NCBI RefSeq assembly: GCF_002980525.1
Contig: NZ_PVBQ01000001.1
Span: forward strand, 496,001-560,000
Reading direction: 5' to 3'
Source of the DNA: Sphingobacterium haloxyli
GTDB taxonomy: Bacteria; Bacteroidota; Bacteroidia; Sphingobacteriales; Sphingobacteriaceae
Length of the DNA stretch: 64,000 nucleotides
Shown in pieces: positions 27,393 through 36,372 of the stretch. Made by a program: the position numbers and the translations under genes. A model generated the notes under the pieces. It was not told the DNA's origin. It saw only the letters and a program-made list of their open reading frames with translations, and searched no databases. How positions within the stretch are numbered: position 1 is the stretch's first letter; the number at the start of each line of letters is the position of its first letter.

Positions 27393-29732
27393 TTAAAGTT
27401 CAAATCCAATATTAAAAAACGGGATAAGCGGAAACATTCCTATAATCTCCAGTTTTCCCGGATCGTCATCCGGTTGAGCAAAGAAAGGATTCACCCGGTT
27501 ATAAAGGTTATATACCCCCATACCAAACCAGTTTTTACGTCCTTTCTTCGATATCCACCTGCGTTCGATGTTTAAATCCAATCGGTGAAACGCAGGCATA
27601 CGCATGTTGTTTATATCCGTAATTACCTGAAAACGTGAACGCCGATCATCTGATGCTACTTCACTACTCGGCATCGTGAAGGGACGTCCTGTTTTGTACG
27701 TCCAATGTCCGGACAAACGGTAGCCTTTTCCAAAACGATACATTAATAGGATATTGGCGCTATGCCTAAAATCGAAATCCGCGTTAAACCACTGCCCGTT
27801 ATTAAGCGTAGAAAAAGAAGAGCGTGAGCGCGCATAAGTATACGATAACGAGCCGTGTAAAGCTCCCGTTGTCTTCTGTAAAAGGAATTCCGCACCGTAT
27901 ACACGAGCCAAGCCCTTACGATGCAGATAGTCATGATATTCGAGAACATCCCGATCGAAATCTACCGAGGGCACATACTTCACAACATCCGACTGCTTCT
28001 TGTAAAACAGTTCTACAGAAAAGTTATCTAACAGACCGCTAGTATTACGAAAATAACCTACAGACCACTGTCTCGATACCGATGGCGGGATATCGTGTTC
28101 ACTAGTCACATAGAATTCGCGAAAACGCCCCATATCATCAGTAAAACCAAGCATCGCCGTATGCTGCCGTTGGAGATTGAATGCTGCATTCACCGTTGCA
28201 TTTTCATCCAACATAAACGTCGCCAAAATTTTAGGCTCCGGTAGCCACCGATCGTATTTCCCCGATATATAGCGTGATAGCCTTAAACCCGTATTGATAT
28301 CCAATCTATCGCTCAGACGATGATAAAGGTCTGCCGATAGCGCCGTGTTCGTAATACCATTCCCTCCTATTTTCCCGTCAAACGTATTCACTACACTTCC
28401 ATTTACCGCTTCCTCGCGGTTGAGGTAGATGTTATAATCTAACCATTCCCGCTCCACACCATATTGTAGTTCCCAACGATCGTGCAGACGCGATTTTCCA
28501 TGAACATTCAGTTTCATCGAACGCATGCTATTCCCGGAGTGTCGCGACGATACAAGATTGTTTTGATCCGTTGTCCCATCGGTGTAAGAGATATCCTGAC
28601 GGCGTGAAAAATCTTGATAATAGTGTCGGTAGCCCGAATAGCTCGCATGCGCAGAAAGTGACGTATACAATCCCGCCTCCAATCGGTAATTGAGTGTAAC
28701 TACTTCGTTTTTGATTCCATACTGGTCTTCCACAAACTGATCGTATCGCGGATAGTTTTCCAAAAGTGAATGCCGATCCCGGCTGTGCAATGCACTCAAA
28801 GAAACGTGCTGGTTGCTAGCAATACGCCCATCGATGCGAAGGTTCATGTCCTGCGTGACGAGGTTACCGATATCGCCGTCACGTTTACCGCTTCTTATCT
28901 TTCGCGCAATCGGTCCAGTGACCATATCTATAATTGTTCTGCGAGCTCCAACATGATAACTCACCCGGTCTTTCCAAAGTGGGCCGCTCGCGCTTATTTT
29001 AGGCGCGATGAGCCCTAATTGAATGGTTTGGCGATGCTCCTTGTAATTACCTTCTGCCGTTCGTATGTCCAGGACAGATGAAAGTCGGCCCCCATATCTT
29101 GACGGCCAATAGCTTTTATAAAAATCCACTCCACCGATCATCTCCGGATGAAACATGGATATAAAACCTCCGAAATGGTTCACGTTGAACATCGTGGCTC
29201 CGTCGAATAGAATTTGATTTTGATCCTGATCACCACCGCGAACAAAAAGATGTGAATAGCCCTCTCTTCCTTCAGATACCCCGGGCAAGAAGGTAAGCGC
29301 TTTCAGAATATCCGGCTCTCCAAAGAATGTGGGAACCGAGGTTAAGAATCTCAAAGGAACGTTATGGATTCCCTGTGCTGCCCTACGATTGAAAGCCTCT
29401 CCTGCATATATATCGACTGCGCTCAATTCCCTTGGTCGTAAGCCGATCTCAAAACGGGTAATATTGGGAATAATAATAAATACGGTGTCTTGATAGGCGA
29501 CATGGGAAACGGACAGCTTATCACCGTTAATTGCGACTATACGACAGGTACCTGCATCATCTGTCATTAAGGTTTTACCCGTGCGATGGTTCATCACGTT
29601 TGCATGAGCGATAGGAACCCCAGATTGACTGTCGGAAACGAAGATTGACTGCGTTTGCGACATAACATCAACTGCAGTAATCATCAAAATAATGAGGAGA
29701 CTTACATTTATACGATGTATAGTAGTTACCAC
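27393..29732 (-). CDS. TonB-dependent receptor with N-terminal carboxypeptidase-like domain
   Basis: A 779-residue outer-membrane active transporter. After a signal peptide ending VMSQT, residues about 27-95 form a carboxypeptidase-regulatory-like beta domain (GVPIAHANVMNHRTGKTLMT). The plug domain follows (VPLRFLTSVPTFFGEPDILK, GYSHLFVRGGDQDQN, NHFGGFISMFHPE), then the 22-strand barrel to the C-terminal PFFNIGFEL. The start is GTG 29732, overlapping the end of the beta-barrel gene upstream by 7 bases; no good ATG exists for a signal peptide. Ligand unknown. Confidence 0.9.
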   Translation of the reverse strand: MVTTIHRINVSLLIILMITAVDVMSQTQSIFVSDSQSGVPIAHANVMNHRTGKTLMTDDAGTCRIVAINGDKLSVSHVAYQDTVFIIIPNITRFEIGLRPRELSAVDIYAGEAFNRRAAQGIHNVPLRFLTSVPTFFGEPDILKALTFLPGVSEGREGYSHLFVRGGDQDQNQILFDGATMFNVNHFGGFISMFHPEMIGGVDFYKSYWPSRYGGRLSSVLDIRTAEGNYKEHRQTIQLGLIAPKISASGPLWKDRVSYHVGARRTIIDMVTGPIARKIRSGKRDGDIGNLVTQDMNLRIDGRIASNQHVSLSALHSRDRHSLLENYPRYDQFVEDQYGIKNEVVTLNYRLEAGLYTSLSAHASYSGYRHYYQDFSRRQDISYTDGTTDQNNLVSSRHSGNSMRSMKLNVHGKSRLHDRWELQYGVEREWLDYNIYLNREEAVNGSVVNTFDGKIGGNGITNTALSADLYHRLSDRLDINTGLRLSRYISGKYDRWLPEPKILATFMLDENATVNAAFNLQRQHTAMLGFTDDMGRFREFYVTSEHDIPPSVSRQWSVGYFRNTSGLLDNFSVELFYKKQSDVVKYVPSVDFDRDVLEYHDYLHRKGLARVYGAEFLLQKTTGALHGSLSYTYARSRSSFSTLNNGQWFNADFDFRHSANILLMYRFGKGYRLSGHWTYKTGRPFTMPSSEVASDDRRSRFQVITDINNMRMPAFHRLDLNIERRWISKKGRKNWFGMGVYNLYNRVNPFFAQPDDDPGKLEIIGMFPLIPFFNIGFEL

Positions 29733-30526
29733 CCCAACTTATACTGTACGTTTAACATAAGACCCATTTCCCGGAATTTAAATTCAGAGATTGTCCGGTC
29801 TACTGTCAAACGGGGAGATAGATCGGTTACAAACTGTACATCTAATCGTAATTTCTCCCCGATAGGAGCATATATCCCTATATGTCCCCCTAGCTGAAAA
29901 GGATGTTGGTATTTAGGGGTATTTAGCGGAGAAAAACCCATGTGCCTACCCAGCCGTCCGTGTGGAAAGTCTGCATCCGTAGGACTTGAAGAGAGTTGAT
30001 AATACAAATCTCCCCCGAACGTGAAGCCAATGATTTCAAACGGCCTATAGTTGAGCGAAAACGGTACATGCAACGCCCAATATCGAAAGCTTTCTGTTTT
30101 GCCGAAGTCGGGCAGCATCTCCCGAAAAAAATCGGACAACTCGCCTTCTGATTCCAAAGCATTGGCAGTCACACGGAATCCACCTGTTCGGATATTCAAT
30201 CCCGCGTCCCAACCCAGTATACCTTCACGTCGAAAAGAACCCGAAACACCCATCCCTGCACTAATCAAATAATCCGGCTTACTGTTCACCTTATATTCGA
30301 TAGACGCGTCATCCTCTCTTATGCCGTACTGAAGATCGTTAAACGTGGTATTAAAGTTCCGCATATCGGTCATGCCTACCCCGAAGTTGGCATGCCAATT
30401 AAGCTTTTTCTGGGCAATGGACGCCTGTGTACCAAACAAAGTAAAAACAACAGATAATAGCAACAAAAGGAGTATATGGTTATTAATTGAAATATTGATA
30501 AATAAATTGTTAATGTTCACAAACAT
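29726..30526 (-). CDS. Outer membrane beta-barrel protein, start codon uncertain
   Basis: A beta-barrel of about 240-270 residues encoded first in the TonB/DUF4249 operon. The hydrophobic leader (LLLLLLSVVFTLFGTQASIAQ) and strand pattern ending NVQYKLGW are clear. The start is not. ATGs at 30550 and 30526 lie within or before the promoter-like TATGTTTG, and the region matching the ATG of the homologous gene at 26322 reads AATTAATAACC, without an ATG. A TTG in the leader or a non-standard start must be used, or 30526 if the promoter call is wrong. I list 30526 as a conservative limit. Confidence 0.65.
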   Translation of the reverse strand: MFVNINNLFINISINNHILLLLLLSVVFTLFGTQASIAQKKLNWHANFGVGMTDMRNFNTTFNDLQYGIREDDASIEYKVNSKPDYLISAGMGVSGSFRREGILGWDAGLNIRTGGFRVTANALESEGELSDFFREMLPDFGKTESFRYWALHVPFSLNYRPFEIIGFTFGGDLYYQLSSSPTDADFPHGRLGRHMGFSPLNTPKYQHPFQLGGHIGIYAPIGEKLRLDVQFVTDLSPRLTVDRTISEFKFREMGLMLNVQYKLGW

Positions 30527-30553
30527 AGCGCAAAATGAACCCGGGCACATGTA

Positions 30554-30606
30554 TCTTTAACATTTTTAACAATTTAATTCTATAAAGTGATATTAAAACC
30601 ATTCAT
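30554..30606 (-). promoter_or_regulatory. 53-bp conserved upstream box, copy 2
   Basis: It matches 26395-26447 with only four substitutions, and the downstream leader region of about 75 bases is alignable too. GTTAAA(AAT)GTTAAA half-sites are conserved. It indicates that the TonB receptor operon and the beta-barrel gene at 25780 share a regulator. Confidence 0.6.
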
Positions 30607-30641
30607 TTTACTTTCGTTTTCATATTCTTATTTTTTACACA

Positions 30642-31247
30642 TTAATATGCCCGTTGCACCTGACAAAAGAATTCCCCGTTGAGATGTACTTCGCTTTTTG
30701 TATTCTGCAGTTCCGAAGGAAATGTGACTTGCACTTTACCTCTGGCTCTTTTAGATTCCAAATCAAACTCAGTGAATACCACTGTACCATTTCCATAATA
30801 AAATGTATCGACATTCAATAGTCTTACAAATGGCAGGCTTCCTTCTAAGTAGATCAGGTTGTCTATGCCTTCTAATATTTCCTTGCCATCAATCGGAATG
30901 AAATTGTATGTCTTGCCAACAACGATGTTTTTATCCATTGGGATTCTAAAGCCGAAGCTCACAGAACCTTCGTCTTTTGGATTTTCTTCACGTTTTAGGG
31001 ATGAAGAGAAATGAATATACTTAGCATCATTATCAATAACATGATGGATTATCGGTGATCTTTTTGCACCAGGAGGAATAACCAAGGGCATTTGATCCTT
31101 ATACTTTACGCCATCTATTTCACATTTGAAACTTAGCGCGGAAAGTAGTGGATTTCCATCCTTATCGCAGGCGAACAGTGATAATGTCATGAAGATCAAA
31201 ATTACATTTCTGTATAAATCAAAAGTTAGCTTTGTATATCTTATCAT
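30642..31247 (-). CDS. Hypothetical lipoprotein
   Basis: A 201-residue exported lipoprotein. The N-terminal segment with a membrane-like helix ends in LFACD, a lipobox (about residue 27). The mature part is strand-rich (ALSFKCEIDGVKYKDQMP, HFSSSLKREENP, FFCQVQRAY) and resembles the many Bacteroidota lipoproteins of DUF6252-like type, but the match is loose. No catalytic motif. It lies between the TPR-HTH regulator and the TonB receptor operon; ATATAGGTTT repeats precede it. Confidence 0.65.
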   Translation of the reverse strand: MIRYTKLTFDLYRNVILIFMTLSLFACDKDGNPLLSALSFKCEIDGVKYKDQMPLVIPPGAKRSPIIHHVIDNDAKYIHFSSSLKREENPKDEGSVSFGFRIPMDKNIVVGKTYNFIPIDGKEILEGIDNLIYLEGSLPFVRLLNVDTFYYGNGTVVFTEFDLESKRARGKVQVTFPSELQNTKSEVHLNGEFFCQVQRAY

Positions 31248-31405
31248 ATTGTTATGGGTTTCGATAATTTGCTTTGTAAAGTACCGTTAACGGCGTTTTC
31301 TGAACAATCTCGCCATCAAAATTCAACATCAAAAAGTGTACACTGCAATTTGATTGAAGGTTATAATGACAAATTTATACCGGCCGAAGCAGGCTAATTG
31401 TAGCG

Positions 31406-31499
31406 ATATAGGTTTATTTAAGACAGATATAGGTTTTTCTTCTGGAACAAAAACAAAATACTGACTAACAACACATTAAAACATCATAAATATAGGTTT
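31406..31499. repeat. Three phased ATATAGGTTT repeats
   Basis: Copies of ATATAGGTTT start at 31406, 31427 and 31490, that is 21 and 63 bases apart, all multiples of two helical turns. The intergenic region 31248-31540 otherwise contains no gene. On the minus strand the word is AAACCTATAT. The positions upstream of the lipoprotein gene and downstream of a DNA-binding regulator gene suit an operator array. Confidence 0.45.
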
Positions 31500-31540
31500 T
31501 GAGACACTAGTTGTTAGCTGGTGTAACCTTTCGGTTAAGA

Positions 31541-33214
31541 CTATCTCAAGATATTGTCGATATGTTCAGCAATGTCACCCCCACTATGCAATCCTAATTT
31601 TTTACGGAGCGTAGTTCGGCGAGTTTGAATTGTATTAGGACTTTGCTGCAACACAACGGCTATCTCTTTCACGCTAAAATCCGCATAAGTGAGTATACAT
31701 ATACGGAATTCCGTCTCTGTCAAATCGGTATAGTTTTCCCGTATTTTTTCTGCATAGCCCGGACGGGAATTTTTAAATGTCTGTAGAAGGGCTTCCCAAT
31801 GCTCGTCTATAGTCGTTTCACCATAGACAATGTTGTTAAATTGGGCAATAATAGATTTTTCCAAAGTGTTTTTTGGGTTCATACGCACTCCCTCATTCAG
31901 CTTCAAAACCTTCTTCGCGATATCAAAACGCCATAACAAGGCGCGGCGCAATGCCAATCTTTTTTTCAGCACGGTATTTTCCAGATCACGGTTCATCTCC
32001 GTCAGGGTATCCATGCTTTGCTGCACCGCTATTTGCTTGTTCTTCTGCCTAATCCAAAACCACAAAAACAATACTCCACCAATAATGACTATCCCTAAAA
32101 GTACAATAATCCACCGCTGTTTAACAGATTGGGCACGATAATGTTGGGCTTGTATCCGCTCATAATTGTACTTCTGCTCAACCTCATAAACCGACTGATT
32201 TCCTCGATCTTCCATAATTTGAGCAAGGACTTTCATACGCTTATCTTGATGCGCAAATGCACTATCGTAATTCCCTTGTGCCTTTTCCCAGCCCGCTAAA
32301 AAATTACATGCACTTGCCTGAAAATAATTATCTTTTAACCTGTCCAATCCCTCTTTCAGTTTTTCGGCATAAACACTTGCGGAATCTGCTTGTGGCATTT
32401 TACTATACAGCTTTGCTAAGTTTAAATAATTCCGCGGCAGTTCTGTGCTGTCAGACGTTAATTGCATAGCTTCACGATGGTACCTTTCTGCCTCATTATA
32501 TCTCTTTACTTCTCCATATGCCACTCCTAGACTTTGCGCCAACTGGCTTTGCAACACCTTGCTTCCCTTTTCCCTCGCTATATCCAAACCCCGGTGGAAG
32601 TAATAAAAAGCACTGTCGTTGTCTTCCTCAAACAAAAACATCCGTCCCATGGCACTATAGGAATATGCCAGTTTGTCCAGCTCATCTTGATAATATCGGG
32701 CAGCGGTTCTATATCTGTCTAAAGCTTTATAATGTAGCCCTTGTTCGGCAAGGAGATCGCCGATATTGTATTCTACAAGCCCTCTCAAACTGTTGTCCTT
32801 TGCCTTTTTAGCATAGTGCTCGGCCTCTTTATAGTACACCATAGCCGGCTCATATTGCTTTTGCTGCCGCCGTACACTTCCGCTGTAAAATAGCGCGAGG
32901 GCGGTCTGTTTTAAATCTTTATTATGCTGTCTAAAATACCTTGCTGCATCGAATATCAGCGTATCTTCCGTAATATCGCGATAATTTTTATGCCGTACCT
33001 GGACACGGGTTACGAGGTATTGCATATACTGCTTTTTATTTAAGCTTCCTTCCGGATCAACAATAGCGTCAATAAGTCGCATAGCGCTGTCGGGATGGCT
33101 TTCAGCCAAATAACGGGCTTCCTGGAGTAGAGAAGGTGTCTCAATCTGTGAAGTACAGGCTGCCTTGAACCCTATAAAAAGTATTAATCCAAAGAAATAA
33201 ATTGGTGTACGCAT
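31541..33214 (-). CDS. TPR - membrane span - HTH regulator
   Basis: A 557-residue protein built like the one at 21383: a lipoprotein-like or signal leader (FKAACTS), TPR repeats (residues about 40-340), one membrane span (about 370-390), a coiled segment, and a C-terminal LuxR/sigma-4-like helix-turn-helix with TETEFRICILTYADFSV, KEIAVVLQQSPNTIQ and TRRTTLRKKL. The frame extends upstream to 33262, but ATG 33214 starts a typical leader. It probably senses an envelope state through the TPR domain and regulates the nearby TonB receptor operon; divergent to an HU-like gene. Confidence 0.8.
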   Translation of the reverse strand: MRTPIYFFGLILFIGFKAACTSQIETPSLLQEARYLAESHPDSAMRLIDAIVDPEGSLNKKQYMQYLVTRVQVRHKNYRDITEDTLIFDAARYFRQHNKDLKQTALALFYSGSVRRQQKQYEPAMVYYKEAEHYAKKAKDNSLRGLVEYNIGDLLAEQGLHYKALDRYRTAARYYQDELDKLAYSYSAMGRMFLFEEDNDSAFYYFHRGLDIAREKGSKVLQSQLAQSLGVAYGEVKRYNEAERYHREAMQLTSDSTELPRNYLNLAKLYSKMPQADSASVYAEKLKEGLDRLKDNYFQASACNFLAGWEKAQGNYDSAFAHQDKRMKVLAQIMEDRGNQSVYEVEQKYNYERIQAQHYRAQSVKQRWIIVLLGIVIIGGVLFLWFWIRQKNKQIAVQQSMDTLTEMNRDLENTVLKKRLALRRALLWRFDIAKKVLKLNEGVRMNPKNTLEKSIIAQFNNIVYGETTIDEHWEALLQTFKNSRPGYAEKIRENYTDLTETEFRICILTYADFSVKEIAVVLQQSPNTIQTRRTTLRKKLGLHSGGDIAEHIDNILR

Positions 33215-33414
33215 GGTTTGATATTGCTCGACTGACACAAACCTAAATAAAATGCACTGCATTCACGAACCGAATGTTAAATGAGTTCATATATGCCTTC
33301 TTATACTGTCTACAATTTGTGAATTTGAGTACAGTCCGTTATCTTTACGGAGTTACGGAACAAAATCCAGACGCAGACTAACAAACAACTAATAACAAAT
33401 CCTATTTCAAGATA

Positions 33415-33810
33415 ATGGCAATTAAATTCAATGTTCACGAGATTGGAAGTAATATAGACCCGACAGCACCAAAGAAATTTTATCTCCGTCCGATTAGCTC
33501 CGGCGAGAAGACGTTAGATGATTTAGCAGCTAACATATCACATTCCTGCTCGCTCACCGAATCCGATGTATACGCCGTACTCCAAAGTTTGGTTAGAGAG
33601 ATTCCACGTGCTATTGCAGATGGCTATATCGTCCGTTTGGGCAATTTAGGTTCTTTTCGAATGAGTGTCAACAGCACGGGAAGTGCAAAGAAAGAAGATG
33701 TTTCCGAACTGAACGTTCAGAAGCGACGCCTGATTTTCCACCCTAGTAAAAGACTAAAAAAAGAATTGGAAAAAGTCAGTTTTGAAAGAAATACAATCCT
33801 CGATAAATAA
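33415..33810 (+). CDS. HU-like DNA-binding protein
   Basis: A 131-residue histone-like protein of the DNABII/HU-related family common in Bacteroidota. It has the hydrophobic core helices (TLDDLAANISHSC, VYAVLQSLVREIPRAI), the ADGYIVRLGNLGSFRMSV strand pair that forms the DNA-binding arms, and a basic tail (RRLIFHPSKRLKKELEKV). About 40 residues longer than classical HU, as usual for this subfamily. It bends or compacts DNA. Immediately downstream lies a run of three identical palindromes. Confidence 0.85.
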   Translation: MAIKFNVHEIGSNIDPTAPKKFYLRPISSGEKTLDDLAANISHSCSLTESDVYAVLQSLVREIPRAIADGYIVRLGNLGSFRMSVNSTGSAKKEDVSELNVQKRRLIFHPSKRLKKELEKVSFERNTILDK

Positions 33811-33832
33811 ACAACTAGTGAACAGTTAAAAA

Positions 33833-33890
33833 ATGCATATGCATTTTAATAGAAATGCATATGCAAAATATACAAAACGCATATGCATTT
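33833..33890. repeat. Three GCATATGC palindromes at exact 22-bp spacing
   Basis: The self-complementary core GCATATGC starts at 33835, 33857 and 33879, giving two intervals of exactly 22 bases. Flanks extend the match to ATGCATATGCAT for copies one and two in part. Because each core is a palindrome, hairpins between copies are possible as well (12-bp arms, 33835-33846 and 33853-33864). The array lies between the HU-like gene and the fumC promoter, so it may be an operator or terminator. Confidence 0.6.
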
Positions 33891-34009
33891 TTCGAAAACC
33901 AAACTTTATTTTTTAGTAGCGATACGCTGAACTTTCCCTAGGCAGTACGCTATCCTAATCTACCGCCTATACGACACAAACAAAAATTCCTTTTTCCTAT
34001 AAGTTTCCT

Positions 34010-34017
34010 TAACTTTG
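34010..34017 (+). promoter_or_regulatory. -7 promoter box of fumC
   Basis: TAACTTTG, a full TAnnTTTG match, about 55 bases before the fumC ATG. The leader in between contains TTTACAGGTTG and two TTTTTAAC-like words. Confidence 0.6.
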
Positions 34018-34072
34018 TCGTACAACCATTTACAGGTTGTTTTTTGTAACTTTTTAACTTTCACATTATACT

Positions 34073-35470
34073 ATGTCATTTAGGATAGAAAAAGATACCA
34101 TGGGTGAAGTTCAGGTTCCTGCGGATAAATACTGGGGAGCACAAACCGAACGTTCACGCAACAATTTTAAGATTGGCCCGGCAGCGTCTATGCCGAAAGA
34201 GATTATCGAAGGGTTTGCCTATTTGAAAAAAGCGGCAGCTTTTGCTAACCATGAGTTAGGTGTTTTGTCTAAGGAGAAACGCGACGCGATCGGTGCTGTC
34301 TGTGACGAAATCTTAGCGGGTAAGCTCGACGACCAGTTTCCTTTGGTGATCTGGCAAACAGGTTCGGGTACACAATCCAATATGAATGTCAACGAAGTCG
34401 TCGCTAATCGTGCACAGGTTTTGGCTGGTGGCAAAATTGGCGAAGGTGAACCTATCCTAAAAGCGAACGACGATGTCAATAAATCACAATCTTCTAATGA
34501 CACATTCCCGACAGGGATGCATATCGCTGCATATAAAGCCGTAGTGGAAGTAACGATTCCCGGCGTAGAGAAACTACGGGATACCCTGCAGCATAAATCT
34601 GAAGCATTTATGAATGTCGTCAAGATTGGTCGTACCCACTTAATGGATGCTACACCACTGACACTCGGTCAAGAACTTTCCGGATATGTTGCCCAGCTTA
34701 ATTATGGACTAAAAGCGTTAAAGAATACCTTAGCCCATCTATCAGAGTTGGCCCTGGGTGGTACAGCCGTAGGAACAGGATTGAATACCCCCGATGGCTA
34801 TGATGTTGTCGTGGCAAAATACATTGCCGAGTTTACAGGATTACCTTTCGTTACTGCTCCGAATAAATTCGAAGCGCTAGCTGCCCACGATGCTATTGTG
34901 GAAACACATGGCGCCCTTAAACAGCTCGCTGTTTCACTGAATAAAATTGCGAATGACATCCGTATGCTGGCATCGGGTCCTCGTTCGGGCATTGGCGAAA
35001 TCTTAATTCCGGAAAACGAACCGGGCTCTTCCATCATGCCAGGAAAAGTAAACCCTACACAATGTGAGGCTCTTACGATGGTTGCTGCACAGGTGATGGG
35101 AAATGATGTTGCCATTACGATAGGCGGTACACAAGGTCACTACGAACTCAATGTATTCAAACCATTGATGGCAGCCAACTTTTTACAATCGGCACGCCTT
35201 ATCGGAGATGCTTGCGTATCTTTTGAGGAGCATTGCGCCGTAGGTATCGAGCCTAATTATGCGCGTATTCAAGAACTTGTGGATAACTCATTGATGCTCG
35301 TAACGGCCCTTAACACCAAAATCGGCTATTATAAAGCAGCAGAAATTGCCCAGACCGCCCATAAAAATAACGCTACCCTCAAGGAAACAGCGATCGCTTT
35401 AGGCTATGTAACGGCAGAACAGTTTGACGAGTGGGTGAAACCAGAAGGCATGGTGGGGAACTTAAAATAA
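34073..35470 (+). CDS. fumC: Class II fumarate hydratase
   Basis: Fumarase C of the TCA cycle, converting fumarate to malate in the cytoplasm as a tetramer. The 465-residue protein has [20 protein letters not shown] at the start, the substrate-binding [13 protein letters not shown] (about 105), the conserved [10 protein letters not shown] block (about 185), and the catalytic-serine loop [11 protein letters not shown] (about 317). Class II, iron-independent type. No frame problem. It is followed four bases later by a small lipoprotein gene that starts with GTG. Confidence 0.97.
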   Translation: MSFRIEKDTMGEVQVPADKYWGAQTERSRNNFKIGPAASMPKEIIEGFAYLKKAAAFANHELGVLSKEKRDAIGAVCDEILAGKLDDQFPLVIWQTGSGTQSNMNVNEVVANRAQVLAGGKIGEGEPILKANDDVNKSQSSNDTFPTGMHIAAYKAVVEVTIPGVEKLRDTLQHKSEAFMNVVKIGRTHLMDATPLTLGQELSGYVAQLNYGLKALKNTLAHLSELALGGTAVGTGLNTPDGYDVVVAKYIAEFTGLPFVTAPNKFEALAAHDAIVETHGALKQLAVSLNKIANDIRMLASGPRSGIGEILIPENEPGSSIMPGKVNPTQCEALTMVAAQVMGNDVAITIGGTQGHYELNVFKPLMAANFLQSARLIGDACVSFEEHCAVGIEPNYARIQELVDNSLMLVTALNTKIGYYKAAEIAQTAHKNNATLKETAIALGYVTAEQFDEWVKPEGMVGNLK

Positions 35471-35474
35471 GGAA

Positions 35475-36008
35475 GTGATTATATTTTTATCAGCAAAATA
35501 TCGCCTATTCGCATGCCTATCTATATTGGTAGGCATGCTTCTTTTTGTCAGCAGCTGCGTACGCCATTCGGAGATGCAGTCCGAAGGCGCAGACTACCTC
35601 CAAGGAGTATGGGTACAGGATAGTATCCCCTACCAATCCCAAATGATGGACTACACGCTACACGAATTCAAGTTCATATGCGATTCCCTATACACCACCA
35701 TGCGGGTGAACGCTAAAATGCAACGTATTCCCGATTCCTGTTATAACGATGGCGCGTGGACGGAATATGCAAGGGGCGTATACGTCATACGTGGCGATAG
35801 CTTGATAGGCGAGGGCATCTACACGAAACCGAACGGCAAGTACAAAGTATCAGGTTGCTATAAAACCGGCACCTACCTACCGCGCTACCGTATAGCATAC
35901 CATGACACGGATTCCCTCGTGCTGGAAAGCCGCTTTGATCAACGGCCTATCGTACTACGAAAAATACATGATATCTCTTGTGTTCCAAAAAAGCGATGGG
36001 AAGATTGA
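35475..36008 (+). CDS. Fumarase-linked small lipoprotein
   Basis: A 177-residue exported lipoprotein starting with GTG at 35475, preceded by GGAA four bases away. A hydrophobic leader ends in FVSSC (about residue 28). The mature part reads SEGADYLQGVWVQDSIPY and continues as a strand-rich domain, resembling lipocalin-like lipoproteins (GVW...D start). Nothing in it resembles fumarase; a fumarate-hydratase label sometimes given to such genes comes from position only. Four bases separate it from fumC, so cotranscription is likely. Confidence 0.75.
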   Translation: MIIFLSAKYRLFACLSILVGMLLFVSSCVRHSEMQSEGADYLQGVWVQDSIPYQSQMMDYTLHEFKFICDSLYTTMRVNAKMQRIPDSCYNDGAWTEYARGVYVIRGDSLIGEGIYTKPNGKYKVSGCYKTGTYLPRYRIAYHDTDSLVLESRFDQRPIVLRKIHDISCVPKKRWED

Positions 36009-36369
36009 TTTTTCTTCTTCTTTTCCCTAGATGGAAAAGAAGCAAAAGATCACGACTTGTATAATTCCGCTACCTTTTCTTGTTTATTTCGGAACAAAAT
36101 AAACTCCCTTCGGTCAAACAAATTTTGTTCTTTTCGAAATAACCTGCGAAAAGCTGGTCGCGGAACGATACGATGTCGGTTATAGCCCACGTACCGTGGC
36201 CTTAGGGTGTCTACATAGGAACACGTCATACGTATTGTACAACCCCTCTTTAACACTAAATGCCACATCCAGATATTTGAAGAATGTAGAATTCCATCCT
36301 TAGTACTATCCCCTATTTCAAATATCTGAAGTGGCGATTTTTTCCGTTCTTTTTTCTAAAAAAAAGAAC
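36009..36369 (+). repeat. Intergenic structured element, copy B
   Basis: No gene in this 364-base gap. It begins with a hairpin (36017-36026/36033-36042, CTTCTTTTCC/GGAAAAGAAG). The core has arms GAACAAAAT 36092-36100 and ATTTTGTTC 36122-36130 around a 21-base loop that matches the copy A loop at 16 of 21 positions, then CTTTTCG/CGAAAAG (36130-36136/36147-36153), then CTGGTCGCGGAAC. A second domain pairs GCCAC 36262-36266 and AGATATTTGAA 36271-36281 with TTCAAATATCT 36317-36327 and GTGGC 36331-36335. A final hairpin (36346-36369) is a terminator for the convergent genes. Confidence 0.65.
36346..36369. terminator. Bidirectional terminator hairpin
   Basis: GTTCTTTTTT pairs with AAAAAAGAAC across a CTAA-type loop. 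It lies just before the stop of the minus-strand TelA-like gene and after copy B of the structured element, so it can serve both strands. Confidence 0.55.
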
Positions 36370-36372
36370 TCA

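Noticed and set aside
35475..36008. Second fumarate hydratase subunit after fumC
   Set aside because: The product has a lipobox and a strand-rich body with no fumarase motif; fumC itself is complete.
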